A stretch of DNA of 9,549 nucleotides from Fibrobacteraceae bacterium (GCA_023231365.1 JALNVO010000099.1:1-9549); one strand, 5' to 3'. Shown: positions 1-7,124, counted from the stretch's first letter. A program made the numbers and translations. The notes: generated by a model not told the origin, from the letters alone.

Positions 1-317
1 ACACTGGACTCGATTCAAGTTTGAATGTCGAGGGGATGATTTTTGCTGGATTATCAAAAATGGCGATTTTAAGTTGATTTCGCAAGTTTACGATTGATCA
101 AATTCTTGTTTTGGACACTAGTGTTTTATTATTGAAATTTTTCAGCTTTATCTATCTCGCCTTCCCAAAGCGTTTTTTAAGCAAAAAAGACATCTCCACT
201 CGTCTCTGAATATTAATAAACAAAAATATAATTATTTCCCGATAACTTTTTAAGCCTAATTAGCCAGTACTGTAGCCATGAGCATCACGAAAAGCTGCTA
301 ACCATCCATCCTTTTAT
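1..317. other. AT-rich non-coding stretch at left edge
   Basis: This stretch is visibly richer in A and T than the genes to its right. I see no open frame with a believable start and ribosome site on either strand. The only open stretch of note is a short frame entering from the left edge on the plus strand and stopping at 95-97, too short to identify. I see no tRNA-like fold, direct-repeat array or clear terminator. It is probably the spacer between the comF end of the rod operon and whatever lies further left. Confidence 0.5.
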
Positions 318-380
318 GGACCCCCTTAAAAAAGGTTTTCCCGGGGCAGGGTATAATCCCCCCATTTTTAAGGGGAGTCC
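318..380. repeat. 63-bp imperfect inverted repeat downstream of comF
   Basis: The left arm (318-333, GGACCCCCTTAAAAAA) and the right arm (365-380, TTTTTAAGGGGAGTCC) are complementary over about 15 positions with one extra base. Between them, a G-run at 343-346, GGG at 349-351 and a C-run at 358-363 can form a second, inner stem around TATAAT, so nearly the whole unit can fold into one hairpin. It begins 22 bases past the comF stop codon, where a 3' end would be expected. A T-run sits inside the structure rather than after it, so it is not a textbook intrinsic terminator. It could be a dispersed REP- or MITE-like element, an mRNA-stabilising hairpin, or a bidirectional transcription stop. Only one copy is in this window. 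Confidence 0.6.
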
Positions 381-402
381 TAATGTAAAATTTGCCAGTC
401 TT

Positions 403-1113
403 TCAAGCATCCCATCCCAGAGAGGAGTCCGCGACAAAGTCCGCCTTTGCCGAAGCGCTCTCCTCACAAAGAAGGGTGCACACCTTTGCCATCCCTCCTA
501 AATTCTTCCGTTCTAGAGCATAGAGACAAGCTGTTGAAGTAGCACCTGTAGTGAACACGTCGTCTACGATAACGGGGATGCAATCCGACGACCACCTTAA
601 ATTTTTCTTCAAGACAAAAGCACCGGCCACATTATGGGCCCGTGCATCCCTAGAAAGTTGGGTCTGTGAAATGCGAAACGTCCGCCTCACGAGGGCGTTT
701 TCAACCGAGCCTCCTACGCACTCCGAAATAGACGCGGCAATTTTTTCCGCTTGATTGTAACCCCTTTCCCGGAAACGCGCCTTATGCAACGGTACAGGAA
801 CAAAATGCAAATTTTTGCCCCAGCTTTTTAAAGTTTCCAAGGAGTCGCCGCTTTGCAAAGATATCCGCACAAGATAATTTGCAAGTCCAGGCATATTTCC
901 ATATTTAATCGCATGCACCAAAGATTTCAATAGCGGCGTCATTGGATAAAGGCAAAGTATGTCAAATGCCGGATGGCGCGGGTCTTCAGCTAACTTCAAA
1001 AGTTCTTTTTTACAATCCGGGCAAAGCCAGGGATCCAGCGGTCTTCCCAAACGATGACAGCCTAGACATTCGTTGCCAAAAGCAAAAGAAGAAATTCCAC
1101 TAAAAAACGACAC
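403..1113 (-). CDS. comF: ComF family phosphoribosyltransferase-fold protein
   Basis: This is a ComF/GntX-type protein of 236 residues with the chosen start. An N-terminal zinc-ribbon has four cysteines as two CxxC pairs (C16, C19, C31, C34). A PRPP-binding type I phosphoribosyltransferase motif VDDVFTTGAT lies near residues 183-192, preceded by the family signatures VPVPLHKARFRERGYNQAE (about 105-123) and NVAGAF (about 161-166). The family is needed for DNA uptake in competent bacteria, acting at the inner face of the membrane; its reaction is not well defined. The start is uncertain. GTG at 1113 has GGAGAG just upstream and gives the usual family length and cysteine position. In-frame TTG codons at 1167 and 1200 are alternatives, and the one at 1200 would overlap the rodA stop as TTGA. 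The frame stays open to 1452, but that part lies inside rodA. It is the last gene of the rod operon here, and nothing in it suggests a role in cell shape. Confidence 0.88.
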   Translation of the reverse strand: MSFFSGISSFAFGNECLGCHRLGRPLDPWLCPDCKKELLKLAEDPRHPAFDILCLYPMTPLLKSLVHAIKYGNMPGLANYLVRISLQSGDSLETLKSWGKNLHFVPVPLHKARFRERGYNQAEKIAASISECVGGSVENALVRRTFRISQTQLSRDARAHNVAGAFVLKKNLRWSSDCIPVIVDDVFTTGATSTACLYALERKNLGGMAKVCTLLCEESASAKADFVADSSLGWDA

Positions 1114-1196
1114 AACTCTCCAACAAAAAAGCGTCTCCCTATAAAGACGCTTCAAAAAGTTAAACAAGAAAATTCTTCTTGTAATTTTTTGCGAAC

Positions 1197-2471
1197 TCAA
1201 GCGCAATAATCGCTTTCCAACTGGCTTCCCTGATACCGCATATTCACCAAAAGTCCCACAAGCATCATACACGTCAAAAGGAACGACCCCCCATAAGAAA
1301 GAAAAGGAAGCGGAAGCCCCGTCACGGGCATCAACCCCAACGTCATCGAAATATTCACCGTAATATGGAAAAGGAAAATCGTGCAGGCTCCGGCTACAAC
1401 TTGGTTCACAAAAGGATCCAGATGAAGCCGGCAAATGGATATGGCTCGCCAAAGGAAAAGGAAATAAAGAAAAAGCACGCCGACACAGCCGGCAAAACCG
1501 AACTGCTCTCCAAGCACACTGAAAATAAAATCAGTGTGCTCCTCAGGCAAGAACGAAAGGTTTGTCTGAGAGCCTTCTCCAAAACCTTTTCCAATAAGCC
1601 CCCCGCTGCCAATAGCTACTTCAGATTGTATCACCTGATAACCGGCACCTTTAGGATCCCGCATCGGATCCACAAAAGTCATCACTCGCTCGCGTTGGTG
1701 ATCCTCCAAAGAATTCCAAGCCATTCCGCTCGCATAGCCACACACGATATTCACCGCAAGAATTATGATAGCAAGTTTTTTAGGTAATTTTCGGGAAAGT
1801 AGCGCCGCAAAAACAAAGCACAAAAGGAGGCCCCAGAAAAGTTGCGCATTCGGAATCTGCGGATAAGATAGAATCACAGAAAATACAGGGCTGAGCAGCA
1901 AGAAAAGATCCAAAAGAGAAAGCCCCGCCCAATAAAAACCGACAATCGTGACAGCTGTAAATACAAGGGCTGTACTCAAATCCGGTTGTTTCAAGACGAG
2001 CAAAAAAGGAAAAATAAAGATAAGACCGGGAATTAAAAAGCTCTTGGGTTTGACAAGGCTCACCCGATGCGAAGAAAGCCAACTGGACATTGCAAGCAAA
2101 AAAGCAATTTTAGCAAACTCCGAAGGCTGGATCTTCATCACGCCAAAATCGATCCAACGCCCGGCGCCCTTAGCACTATCACCGCCACCAAGAGCGACAA
2201 ACGCAAGAGCGAGAATATTCAAAAAATAAAACGGGAACGCAAAGCGTTTTAGATAATCAATCTTAAGAACAGAAATCCCAGCAGCAATGGCTGCACCCAT
2301 CACAAAATAAATAATTTGGCGGAACCAGCGGGAAGAAGCCCAATTATGCTCATAGTTGACCGTTGCAGAATAGACAAGCGTAATACCCAGAAGAGTGAGT
2401 ACCAAAACCAGCGCCAAAAAGAACCAATCAATTTTTGTCGTATTATTCAAAAAGCGCCCGGAGCCTCTCAT
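1197..2471 (-). CDS. rodA: RodA, SEDS-family peptidoglycan glycosyltransferase
   Basis: RodA polymerises lipid II into glycan strands in the inner membrane and works with PBP2 in the elongasome. The 424-residue protein is strongly hydrophobic with about ten membrane segments. Family signatures are visible: the WIDFG...IQPSE block near residues 106-118, KQPDLSTALVF near 161-171, EHTDFIF near 311-317 with the catalytic Asp at about 314, and TGLPLPFLSYGGS near 384-396. It is longer than E. coli RodA (about 370 residues). The extra length is a hydrophobic stretch around residues 185-245, as in several non-proteobacterial RodAs. The ATG overlaps the mrdA stop as ATGA, and a strong GGAGG lies seven bases upstream inside mrdA, so the two proteins are very probably translationally coupled. 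The match to the family is unambiguous. Confidence 0.97.
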   Translation of the reverse strand: MRGSGRFLNNTTKIDWFFLALVLVLTLLGITLVYSATVNYEHNWASSRWFRQIIYFVMGAAIAAGISVLKIDYLKRFAFPFYFLNILALAFVALGGGDSAKGAGRWIDFGVMKIQPSEFAKIAFLLAMSSWLSSHRVSLVKPKSFLIPGLIFIFPFLLVLKQPDLSTALVFTAVTIVGFYWAGLSLLDLFLLLSPVFSVILSYPQIPNAQLFWGLLLCFVFAALLSRKLPKKLAIIILAVNIVCGYASGMAWNSLEDHQRERVMTFVDPMRDPKGAGYQVIQSEVAIGSGGLIGKGFGEGSQTNLSFLPEEHTDFIFSVLGEQFGFAGCVGVLFLYFLFLWRAISICRLHLDPFVNQVVAGACTIFLFHITVNISMTLGLMPVTGLPLPFLSYGGSFLLTCMMLVGLLVNMRYQGSQLESDYCA

Positions 2472-4315
2472 TTCGCAACCTCCGTCGAATCCTTCTTATC
2501 GCCAAAGAAATATGCTTCCATCACACGTTTGCAAATCGGAGCCGATTTTGCGCCACCTCCGCCAGAAGCTTCTTGAATTACGGCGACGGCAATCTGCGGA
2601 TTGTCAAGAGGCGCCACCGCAACAAACCAAGCATGTGTATTTTCCCCTTTTTTCCATTCTCCAGAGCCCGATTTTCCACCAACGCGAATGCCGGGAATTG
2701 CGGCTCGGCGACCCGTACCTCCCGGGTGATTCACTACGGAATCCATACCATCGAGAAGAGTCTGGTGCGTAACTTCATCCATACTTCCATCAAAAATTTT
2801 TTCCGGAATATAGCGTTTAACCACATTGCCTTCCACATCCAGCAATTCTTTCATAAAATGTGGGCGATAAACGCCTTTACCTGTAGCAATAGAGCCGGCA
2901 AGTACAGCCTCTTGCAAAGGCGTCACCAACTCCCCCTGACCAATGGAAAGATTCAAAATAAGTCCGCGGGCCCAACGCCAGCCGTTGCGTTTGTTTCTCG
3001 CATTAAAAGAAGCGGAATCCGGCAACCACCCGCTCCTTTCCCCCGGAATATCCACACCGAGTACGGACCCCAACCCAAAACGATGCCCAAATTCATTAAT
3101 GCGGTCAATTCCGAGCATTAAACCCAACTGATAAAAATACACATCACAAGAGAGCCGAATAGCATTCACCAAATCCAGCGAGCCATGCGTGCCCCAACAT
3201 TTTTGGAAACGCACTCCGAACTGGTAACCACCTATACAAGGCTTCGCCATATGGGAAGAACGCGAGACAAGCCCGTTTTCAAGTCCTGCACCAGCTGTAA
3301 CCAATTTAAACACAGAAGCGGGAGGATACACGCCAGAAATAGCACGGTTCGTAAGCGGACGAGTAGAATCCAAGGCGACTTCAGCCCAGCCCTTATTGCG
3401 TTCCCGCCTCTTCAAAGAAAAGATATTCGGATCTAATCTCGGCGAAGAAACCATGGCAAGAATTTCTCCATTCCGCGGATCAATCGCCACCACCGCACCC
3501 CGTACAGAATCCGGCAAAGCTTCTTCTGCAGCCTTTTGAACTTTCAAATCCAAGGTTGTCACCATCTGATAACCGGGAACCGCATCCACAGTGCCAATGC
3601 CATTGATGAGGCCTACTTCACGTCCATAAGCATCTACTTCAATATATTTGAGGCCATTCACTCCACGGAACTCTTTATCATACTGTTTTTCAAGACCTTT
3701 CTGCCCAATGCGGTCACCCAGCGAATAATTTTCAAACTCGGGCTTTGCCAACTGCTCATCGGACACTTCCCCTGTATATCCAAAAACGTGCGCGGCAAGC
3801 GTCCCATAAGGATATGAACGGCGAGATTCGACAATTGTCGTTACACCAGGCAATTCCGCAGAATGCTCCTCTACTATAGAAACCTGTTCCGCAGAAGCGT
3901 CCTCCAAAATTCGGAGAGCTCCATGCTTTTGCCAACGGCTGCGCTGAAACATCGTATCTACGACTGCAGAATCAAACACTCTGTTCCCGAGCGAATCCCG
4001 AATATTGATCAATCTCTTGAAAACGGAATCCCTATTTTTCAGTTCGGCAGGCAAAATCGCAATCTGATAGGAAGGCCTATTCCGCACTAGTACAACTCCG
4101 TTTCGGTCATAGATGATGCCTCGCTCCGCCGTAAGCACAACTCTCCGCAAACGGTTATTCTCCGAACTCTGAAAATTTTCATCGTAATGGAAATACTGCA
4201 AATAGAAAAGCCGGGAAGCTAAAACACAAAACAACAAACCTACAACCACAATAAAAATAAAAACCTTCAAATTCCGGTTTTGAGAATCTTCATTTGTCTG
4301 CAATCGATCAAGCAT
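2468..4315 (-). CDS. mrdA: Penicillin-binding protein 2, elongasome transpeptidase
   Basis: This class B penicillin-binding protein cross-links new peptidoglycan during side-wall growth as the partner of RodA. It has 615 residues: a cytoplasmic N-terminus, one membrane anchor at about 17-38, a dimerisation/pedestal region from about 55 to 260 (RGIIYDRNG at 65-73, then SYPYGTLAAHVFGYTGEV at about 167-184) and a transpeptidase domain to the C-terminus. The catalytic SxxK motif is S334-V-F-K337. The second motif is S389-C-D391, the SxD form usual in PBP2. The third is K548-S-G550. Cys360 and Cys373 lie in the C...QKCWGTHG segment seen in many PBP2s. One oddity is that the KSG box continues SGEW instead of the common TAQ. 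It overlaps mreD by 8 bases and rodA by 4. No clear ribosome site precedes its ATG, which suggests coupling to mreD translation. Confidence 0.96.
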   Translation of the reverse strand: MLDRLQTNEDSQNRNLKVFIFIVVVGLLFCVLASRLFYLQYFHYDENFQSSENNRLRRVVLTAERGIIYDRNGVVLVRNRPSYQIAILPAELKNRDSVFKRLINIRDSLGNRVFDSAVVDTMFQRSRWQKHGALRILEDASAEQVSIVEEHSAELPGVTTIVESRRSYPYGTLAAHVFGYTGEVSDEQLAKPEFENYSLGDRIGQKGLEKQYDKEFRGVNGLKYIEVDAYGREVGLINGIGTVDAVPGYQMVTTLDLKVQKAAEEALPDSVRGAVVAIDPRNGEILAMVSSPRLDPNIFSLKRRERNKGWAEVALDSTRPLTNRAISGVYPPASVFKLVTAGAGLENGLVSRSSHMAKPCIGGYQFGVRFQKCWGTHGSLDLVNAIRLSCDVYFYQLGLMLGIDRINEFGHRFGLGSVLGVDIPGERSGWLPDSASFNARNKRNGWRWARGLILNLSIGQGELVTPLQEAVLAGSIATGKGVYRPHFMKELLDVEGNVVKRYIPEKIFDGSMDEVTHQTLLDGMDSVVNHPGGTGRRAAIPGIRVGGKSGSGEWKKGENTHAWFVAVAPLDNPQIAVAVIQEASGGGGAKSAPICKRVMEAYFFGDKKDSTEVAK

Positions 4316-4796
4316 TTGGAGATCGCCCGAAAGACCTGTATAAAAGATGGAACACAGGTACGCTGCAAAGCATTGTGTATACGCAACCTGGGAGCGTATT
4401 AGTCAGAATAAGCACGCCGACATTATCCTTGATTATACCCACAATTGCATAATAAATCAGGTCGTTCAGCATAAAAGCCAGCCCTAAAAGAGCCACCTTA
4501 GTCGCCAAATTCAAATTCAAAAAGCGCTCTTCCAATTGTCCCACGGCAAAACCCACGCAAGTAAAAGCTATCGTCTGGGCACCAAGCCATTCAATAGGAG
4601 CATAAACATCTACAGAAAAACCGGCAAAAAAGCCCCAAAGCATTCCCTCCACCGGACCATGACGAAGCGCCATCACTACAACAAAAATCAAGATAAAATC
4701 CGGGACGACATCGGAAAAACTGATCCAAGAAGCAAGAGTCGTCTGAAGGACAACCACCAAAACAAAGCAAAGCAGATGTTTAATGAATGCTATCAT
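4308..4796 (-). CDS. mreD: Rod shape-determining protein MreD
   Basis: A small integral membrane protein of 162 residues, close to the usual MreD length, with about five to six hydrophobic segments. It shows the family pattern DVVPDFILIFVVVMALRHG (about residues 28-46), GFFAGFSVDVYAP (about 54-66), and a conserved middle part ending with LNDLIYYAI. MreD sits in the inner membrane with MreC and is needed for elongasome assembly; its biochemical role is not settled. The frame is open upstream to 4910, but that part lies inside mreC and reads as non-membrane sequence. I chose ATG 4796 because the hydrophobic N-terminus begins there and a GGGAG lies ten bases upstream. With this start it overlaps the end of mreC by 17 bases and the start of mrdA by 8. 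Confidence 0.92.
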   Translation of the reverse strand: MIAFIKHLLCFVLVVVLQTTLASWISFSDVVPDFILIFVVVMALRHGPVEGMLWGFFAGFSVDVYAPIEWLGAQTIAFTCVGFAVGQLEERFLNLNLATKVALLGLAFMLNDLIYYAIVGIIKDNVGVLILTNTLPGCVYTMLCSVPVFHLLYRSFGRSPNA

Positions 4797-5616
4797 TTTC
4801 GAGCAACTCCCGGACAATCCAATCAGGTTCCTTTTCCATAATGAAGAGTTCTTCCAACCGAGTAAATTCTTGGAAAGGCGCAACTTCCAAATGAGTAACC
4901 ACATCGACATCGCCTTTACGCAAATCCCGCACAGTCCCTATAACAATGCCCTTTGGGAATATTCCGCCAAGCCCGGAAGTCACCAAGGTATCACCCACTT
5001 TCACACCCATATAGGAGGGAATCATAGCCATCAACGCATTACCGGAACCGCCTTCCAAAAAGCCTACAACCCGAGTCCGCTGAGCCATCACAGAAAGCTT
5101 CAAAGCAGGATCCAACAATAATTGAACTTTTGCATGCCGTTTAGAAACCGAAGAAATACGCCCTACAAGACCTTGAACCGTGAACACGGGCATATTCACC
5201 TGAATTCCGTGATCCGAGCCTCTGTTTACGATAAAAGTCGTTAAAAACCGTCCGGGATTTCTTCCGATAATTCTAGCGGTCACGATCGGATAATTCCATA
5301 CATTGTCAAAATGGACGAGTTCGCGCAAACGGACAAGTTCTTCCTGTCCTTCGCGCAAATTATCGCGTTCCATCCTCAAACGGGCGTTTTCCTTTTTCAA
5401 ACTATCGTTTTCATAAGAGAGAGAACGGATCCGATTTGTCAAAGAAAGTACGGATTGCGCTGGATAATATACCGACGACACGGCACCCTCCACCACCAAT
5501 TCCTTGCCTTTCATCGACAACTGGCGAAGGCCAAGACCCGCCGCAAGCAAAAAAATAAACAGGACAAGTCCGTGTCCCTTAGAAAGCAGCAGGACAAGAG
5601 ATCGGAAAAATTTCAT
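4780..5616 (-). CDS. mreC: Rod shape-determining protein MreC
   Basis: A 278-residue bitopic protein of normal MreC length. It has a single membrane segment at about 13-33, a coiled coil at about 57-103 rich in Glu, Leu and Arg, then the periplasmic beta-domain with signatures GRNPGRFLTTFIVNRGSDHGI (split between about 118 and 138), VQGLVGRISSV, LLLDPALKLSV and GDTLVTSGLGGIFPKGIVIG. MreC binds PBP2 and stimulates the RodA-PBP2 pair from the periplasm. The ATG at 5616 is 19 bases after the mreB stop. The ribosome site is weak: a GGTGG-like sequence lies too far upstream. This suggests translation partly linked to mreB. The C-terminus is ordinary and the gene is intact. Confidence 0.96.
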   Translation of the reverse strand: MKFFRSLVLLLSKGHGLVLFIFLLAAGLGLRQLSMKGKELVVEGAVSSVYYPAQSVLSLTNRIRSLSYENDSLKKENARLRMERDNLREGQEELVRLRELVHFDNVWNYPIVTARIIGRNPGRFLTTFIVNRGSDHGIQVNMPVFTVQGLVGRISSVSKRHAKVQLLLDPALKLSVMAQRTRVVGFLEGGSGNALMAMIPSYMGVKVGDTLVTSGLGGIFPKGIVIGTVRDLRKGDVDVVTHLEVAPFQEFTRLEELFIMEKEPDWIVRELLENDSIH

Positions 5617-5635
5617 TTTCTACAATAGCCCACCA

Positions 5636-6658
5636 TCACACGGTAGACGAAATAAGCACAGGACGGTATTTATCTAAATCTTCAAGAATACGGGCAGCCC
5701 CTTTACAAACGCAAATCAACGGGTCATCAATTACATTGACTGAAAGTCCTGTCTCCTTGCGGATGCGGGCATCCAAGCCTCGCAACTTGGAACCACCGCC
5801 GGACATAATAATGCCTCTATCGAGAATATCGGCGGAAAGTTCAGGCGGGGTAAGTCCCAAAGCCTGTTTGACAGCCTCGACAATAGCCACTACAGGTTCA
5901 TTCAAAGCTTCACGGATTTCCTGGCTCGAAATCGTCATCGTACGAGGAATGCCGGCCATTACATCACGGCCTTTCACTTCCATCGAAAGCTCTTCTTCCA
6001 GCGGGAAAGCCGAACCTATCTGCATTTTAATTTGCTCTGCTGAACTTTCACCTACAAACAAATTATATGTCTTGCGAAGATAGTTTACAATAGCTTCATC
6101 CATTTCGTCACCACCGACACGAATAGAAGCATTGCAAACAATACCATTCAGTGCAATCACGGCGATATCGGAAGTTCCGCCACCAATATCCACAATCATA
6201 TTACCCACAGGATCTTCTACAGGGATACCCATGCCAATAGCCGCAGCCATCGGTTCGTGGACCAAATGAACTTCCTTCGCACCAGCCATACGGGCGGCAT
6301 CGGTCACAGCACGTTTTTCCACTTCAGTGATTCCCGAAGGCACACCGATGACAACCCTCGGCTTCACCAAAAAAAGCGGGTATTTCTGTACTCGCTTAAT
6401 AAACGTCGAAAGTAAAATTTCAACTAGCTGGAAATCAGCTATCACGCCATCTTTCATTGGGCGAACTGCAATATTCGCACCCGGAGTGCGACCCAGCATC
6501 TTTTTAGCTTCACTTCCAATAGCCGTCACGCGGTCATTTTTGCGATCCATCGCAACAACCGTAGGTTCGTTGATGAGAATTCCCTGTCCTGCTACATGGA
6601 CCAGAGTATTTGCCGTACCAAGATCAACGCCAATATCACAAGAAAATAGTCCGAACAA
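5636..6658 (-). CDS. mreB: MreB, bacterial actin-like rod-shape protein
   Basis: MreB is an ATP-binding actin homologue that forms membrane-bound filaments and steers side-wall synthesis. From TTG 6658 the protein is 340 residues (E. coli about 347). Visible motifs are the phosphate-1 loop DIGVDLGTANTLV (about 8-20), the phosphate-2 region MIVDIGGGTSDIAVI in mid-protein, GGDEMDEAI, and the adenosine motif GIIMSGGGSKLRGLDARI towards the C-terminus. The start is unusual. No ATG is available, and the best start is TTG 6658, with AGGA at 6667-6670 eight bases upstream, giving an N-terminus MFGLFSCDIGVDLG much like other MreBs. A second TTG at 6682 would add eight residues (HKKRNIT...) and would place that ribosome site inside the gene. 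The short N-terminus lacks the extended amphipathic helix of the E. coli protein. It is the first shape gene of the cluster, 53 bases after the lipoprotein gene. Confidence 0.95.
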   Translation of the reverse strand: MFGLFSCDIGVDLGTANTLVHVAGQGILINEPTVVAMDRKNDRVTAIGSEAKKMLGRTPGANIAVRPMKDGVIADFQLVEILLSTFIKRVQKYPLFLVKPRVVIGVPSGITEVEKRAVTDAARMAGAKEVHLVHEPMAAAIGMGIPVEDPVGNMIVDIGGGTSDIAVIALNGIVCNASIRVGGDEMDEAIVNYLRKTYNLFVGESSAEQIKMQIGSAFPLEEELSMEVKGRDVMAGIPRTMTISSQEIREALNEPVVAIVEAVKQALGLTPPELSADILDRGIIMSGGGSKLRGLDARIRKETGLSVNVIDDPLICVCKGAARILEDLDKYRPVLISSTV

Positions 6659-6666
6659 AGTAATAT

Positions 6667-6670
6667 TCCT
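6667..6670 (-). promoter_or_regulatory. Ribosome binding site deciding the TTG start of mreB
   Basis: AGGA, preceded by a run of seven As, lies eight bases upstream of TTG 6658. It favours that start over TTG 6682, which would have only AT-rich sequence before it. Confidence 0.6.
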
Positions 6671-6684
6671 TTTTTTATGCAATT

Positions 6685-6711
6685 AATATAACATAAAAAA
6701 TTAAAAGTTAA
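6685..6711 (-). promoter_or_regulatory. Possible promoter for mreB
   Basis: An extended -10-like element TG-T-TATATT occupies 6693-6685, with a poor -35-like TTAACT at 6711-6706 only 15 bases upstream. Its position in the short gap between the lipoprotein stop and mreB would give mreB a leader of about 20 bases. The region is AT-rich, so chance similarity is likely. Confidence 0.25.
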
Positions 6712-7083
6712 TCATTTTTTATTATCTACATCCACACCAAATTGCCAAGCCTTGAAATACCGGTCCCAAAACCAATAGTCCGAATTATAGCGGTACTTCC
6801 GGCGTTCATACATTTTTATGTTTCTGTAAATAAAAAAGTCCACAACCGCATAAGCAGAATACATCTTTGAGTGGGTCTTATCAAAAAAACGCAAGTCGCG
6901 AATTTTATAATAAGGAGTATCCAGAAGAGCCCCCTTATCGTGACTAGCCTTCAAAGTTTCGGCCACCATGAATTTGAGGTCGTCTTGCAAATAAGCAGAC
7001 AACTTATGCTCTACATTCTCAGGGCGTTCCGTGCATGCAACAAGGAACAGGCATAAGCAAGAAAGCAAAAAAAATTTGCGCAT
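6712..7083 (-). CDS. Small predicted lipoprotein upstream of mreB, unknown function
   Basis: I do not recognise the family of this 123-residue protein. The N-terminus is a type II signal peptide: MRKFF, a hydrophobic core, and the lipobox L-V-A-C with the lipidated Cys at residue 17. The next residue is Thr rather than Asp, which by the E. coli sorting rule would favour the outer membrane. The mature part is about 106 residues, polar at first, then rich in Tyr, Phe and Trp from about residue 58 (for example YYKIRDLRFF, YRYNSDYWFWDRYF). This suggests a small folded alpha/beta domain rather than a linker. The gene lies 53 bases before mreB in the same direction. Its ATG is 11 bases beyond the T-run of the previous gene's terminator, and I see no convincing ribosome site. 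A link to the elongasome is only a positional guess. Confidence 0.75.
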   Translation of the reverse strand: MRKFFLLSCLCLFLVACTERPENVEHKLSAYLQDDLKFMVAETLKASHDKGALLDTPYYKIRDLRFFDKTHSKMYSAYAVVDFFIYRNIKMYERRKYRYNSDYWFWDRYFKAWQFGVDVDNKK

Positions 7084-7093
7084 GTCTTTAATA

Positions 7094-7124
7094 TAAAAAA
7101 AAGCCCCCCTCAGAAAAGGGAGGC
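7094..7124 (-). terminator. Intrinsic terminator after the beta-barrel gene
   Basis: On the minus strand, GCCTCCC (7124-7118) pairs with GGGGGGC (7109-7103) around a short loop, with one G-U pair, and a run of eight Ts follows (7102-7095). It lies 24 bases past the stop of the beta-barrel gene. It also sits directly before the lipoprotein ATG, so read-through here would set how much lipoprotein-mreB message comes from upstream. Confidence 0.85.

Noticed and set aside
2..97. Short open frame entering from the left edge on the plus strand
   Set aside because: Only about 31 codons are visible, with no recognisable motif. Another frame over the same bases is also open, so this may be chance.
351..360. 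TATAAT inside the inverted repeat as a promoter -10
   Set aside because: It is the loop of the inner stem, no -35 element lies at a suitable distance, and no supported plus-strand gene follows it.
316..754. Small plus-strand open frames near and across the end of comF
   Set aside because: They overlap the inverted repeat or run antisense to comF, with no ribosome sites or recognisable protein features.
1114..1452. Upstream extension of the comF frame to 1452
   Set aside because: It lies mostly inside rodA, which is clearly coding in another frame, and the added residues do not resemble a ComF N-terminus. A 250-base overlap is not credible.
2435..3121. Long plus-strand open frame across mrdA
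   Set aside because: It is antisense to the PBP2 transpeptidase domain, has no ribosome site, and its composition mirrors the real gene.
4797..4910. Longer mreD start at ATG 4910
   Set aside because: The extra 38 residues are a shadow of the mreC C-terminus, while the membrane segment and a ribosome site fit ATG 4796.
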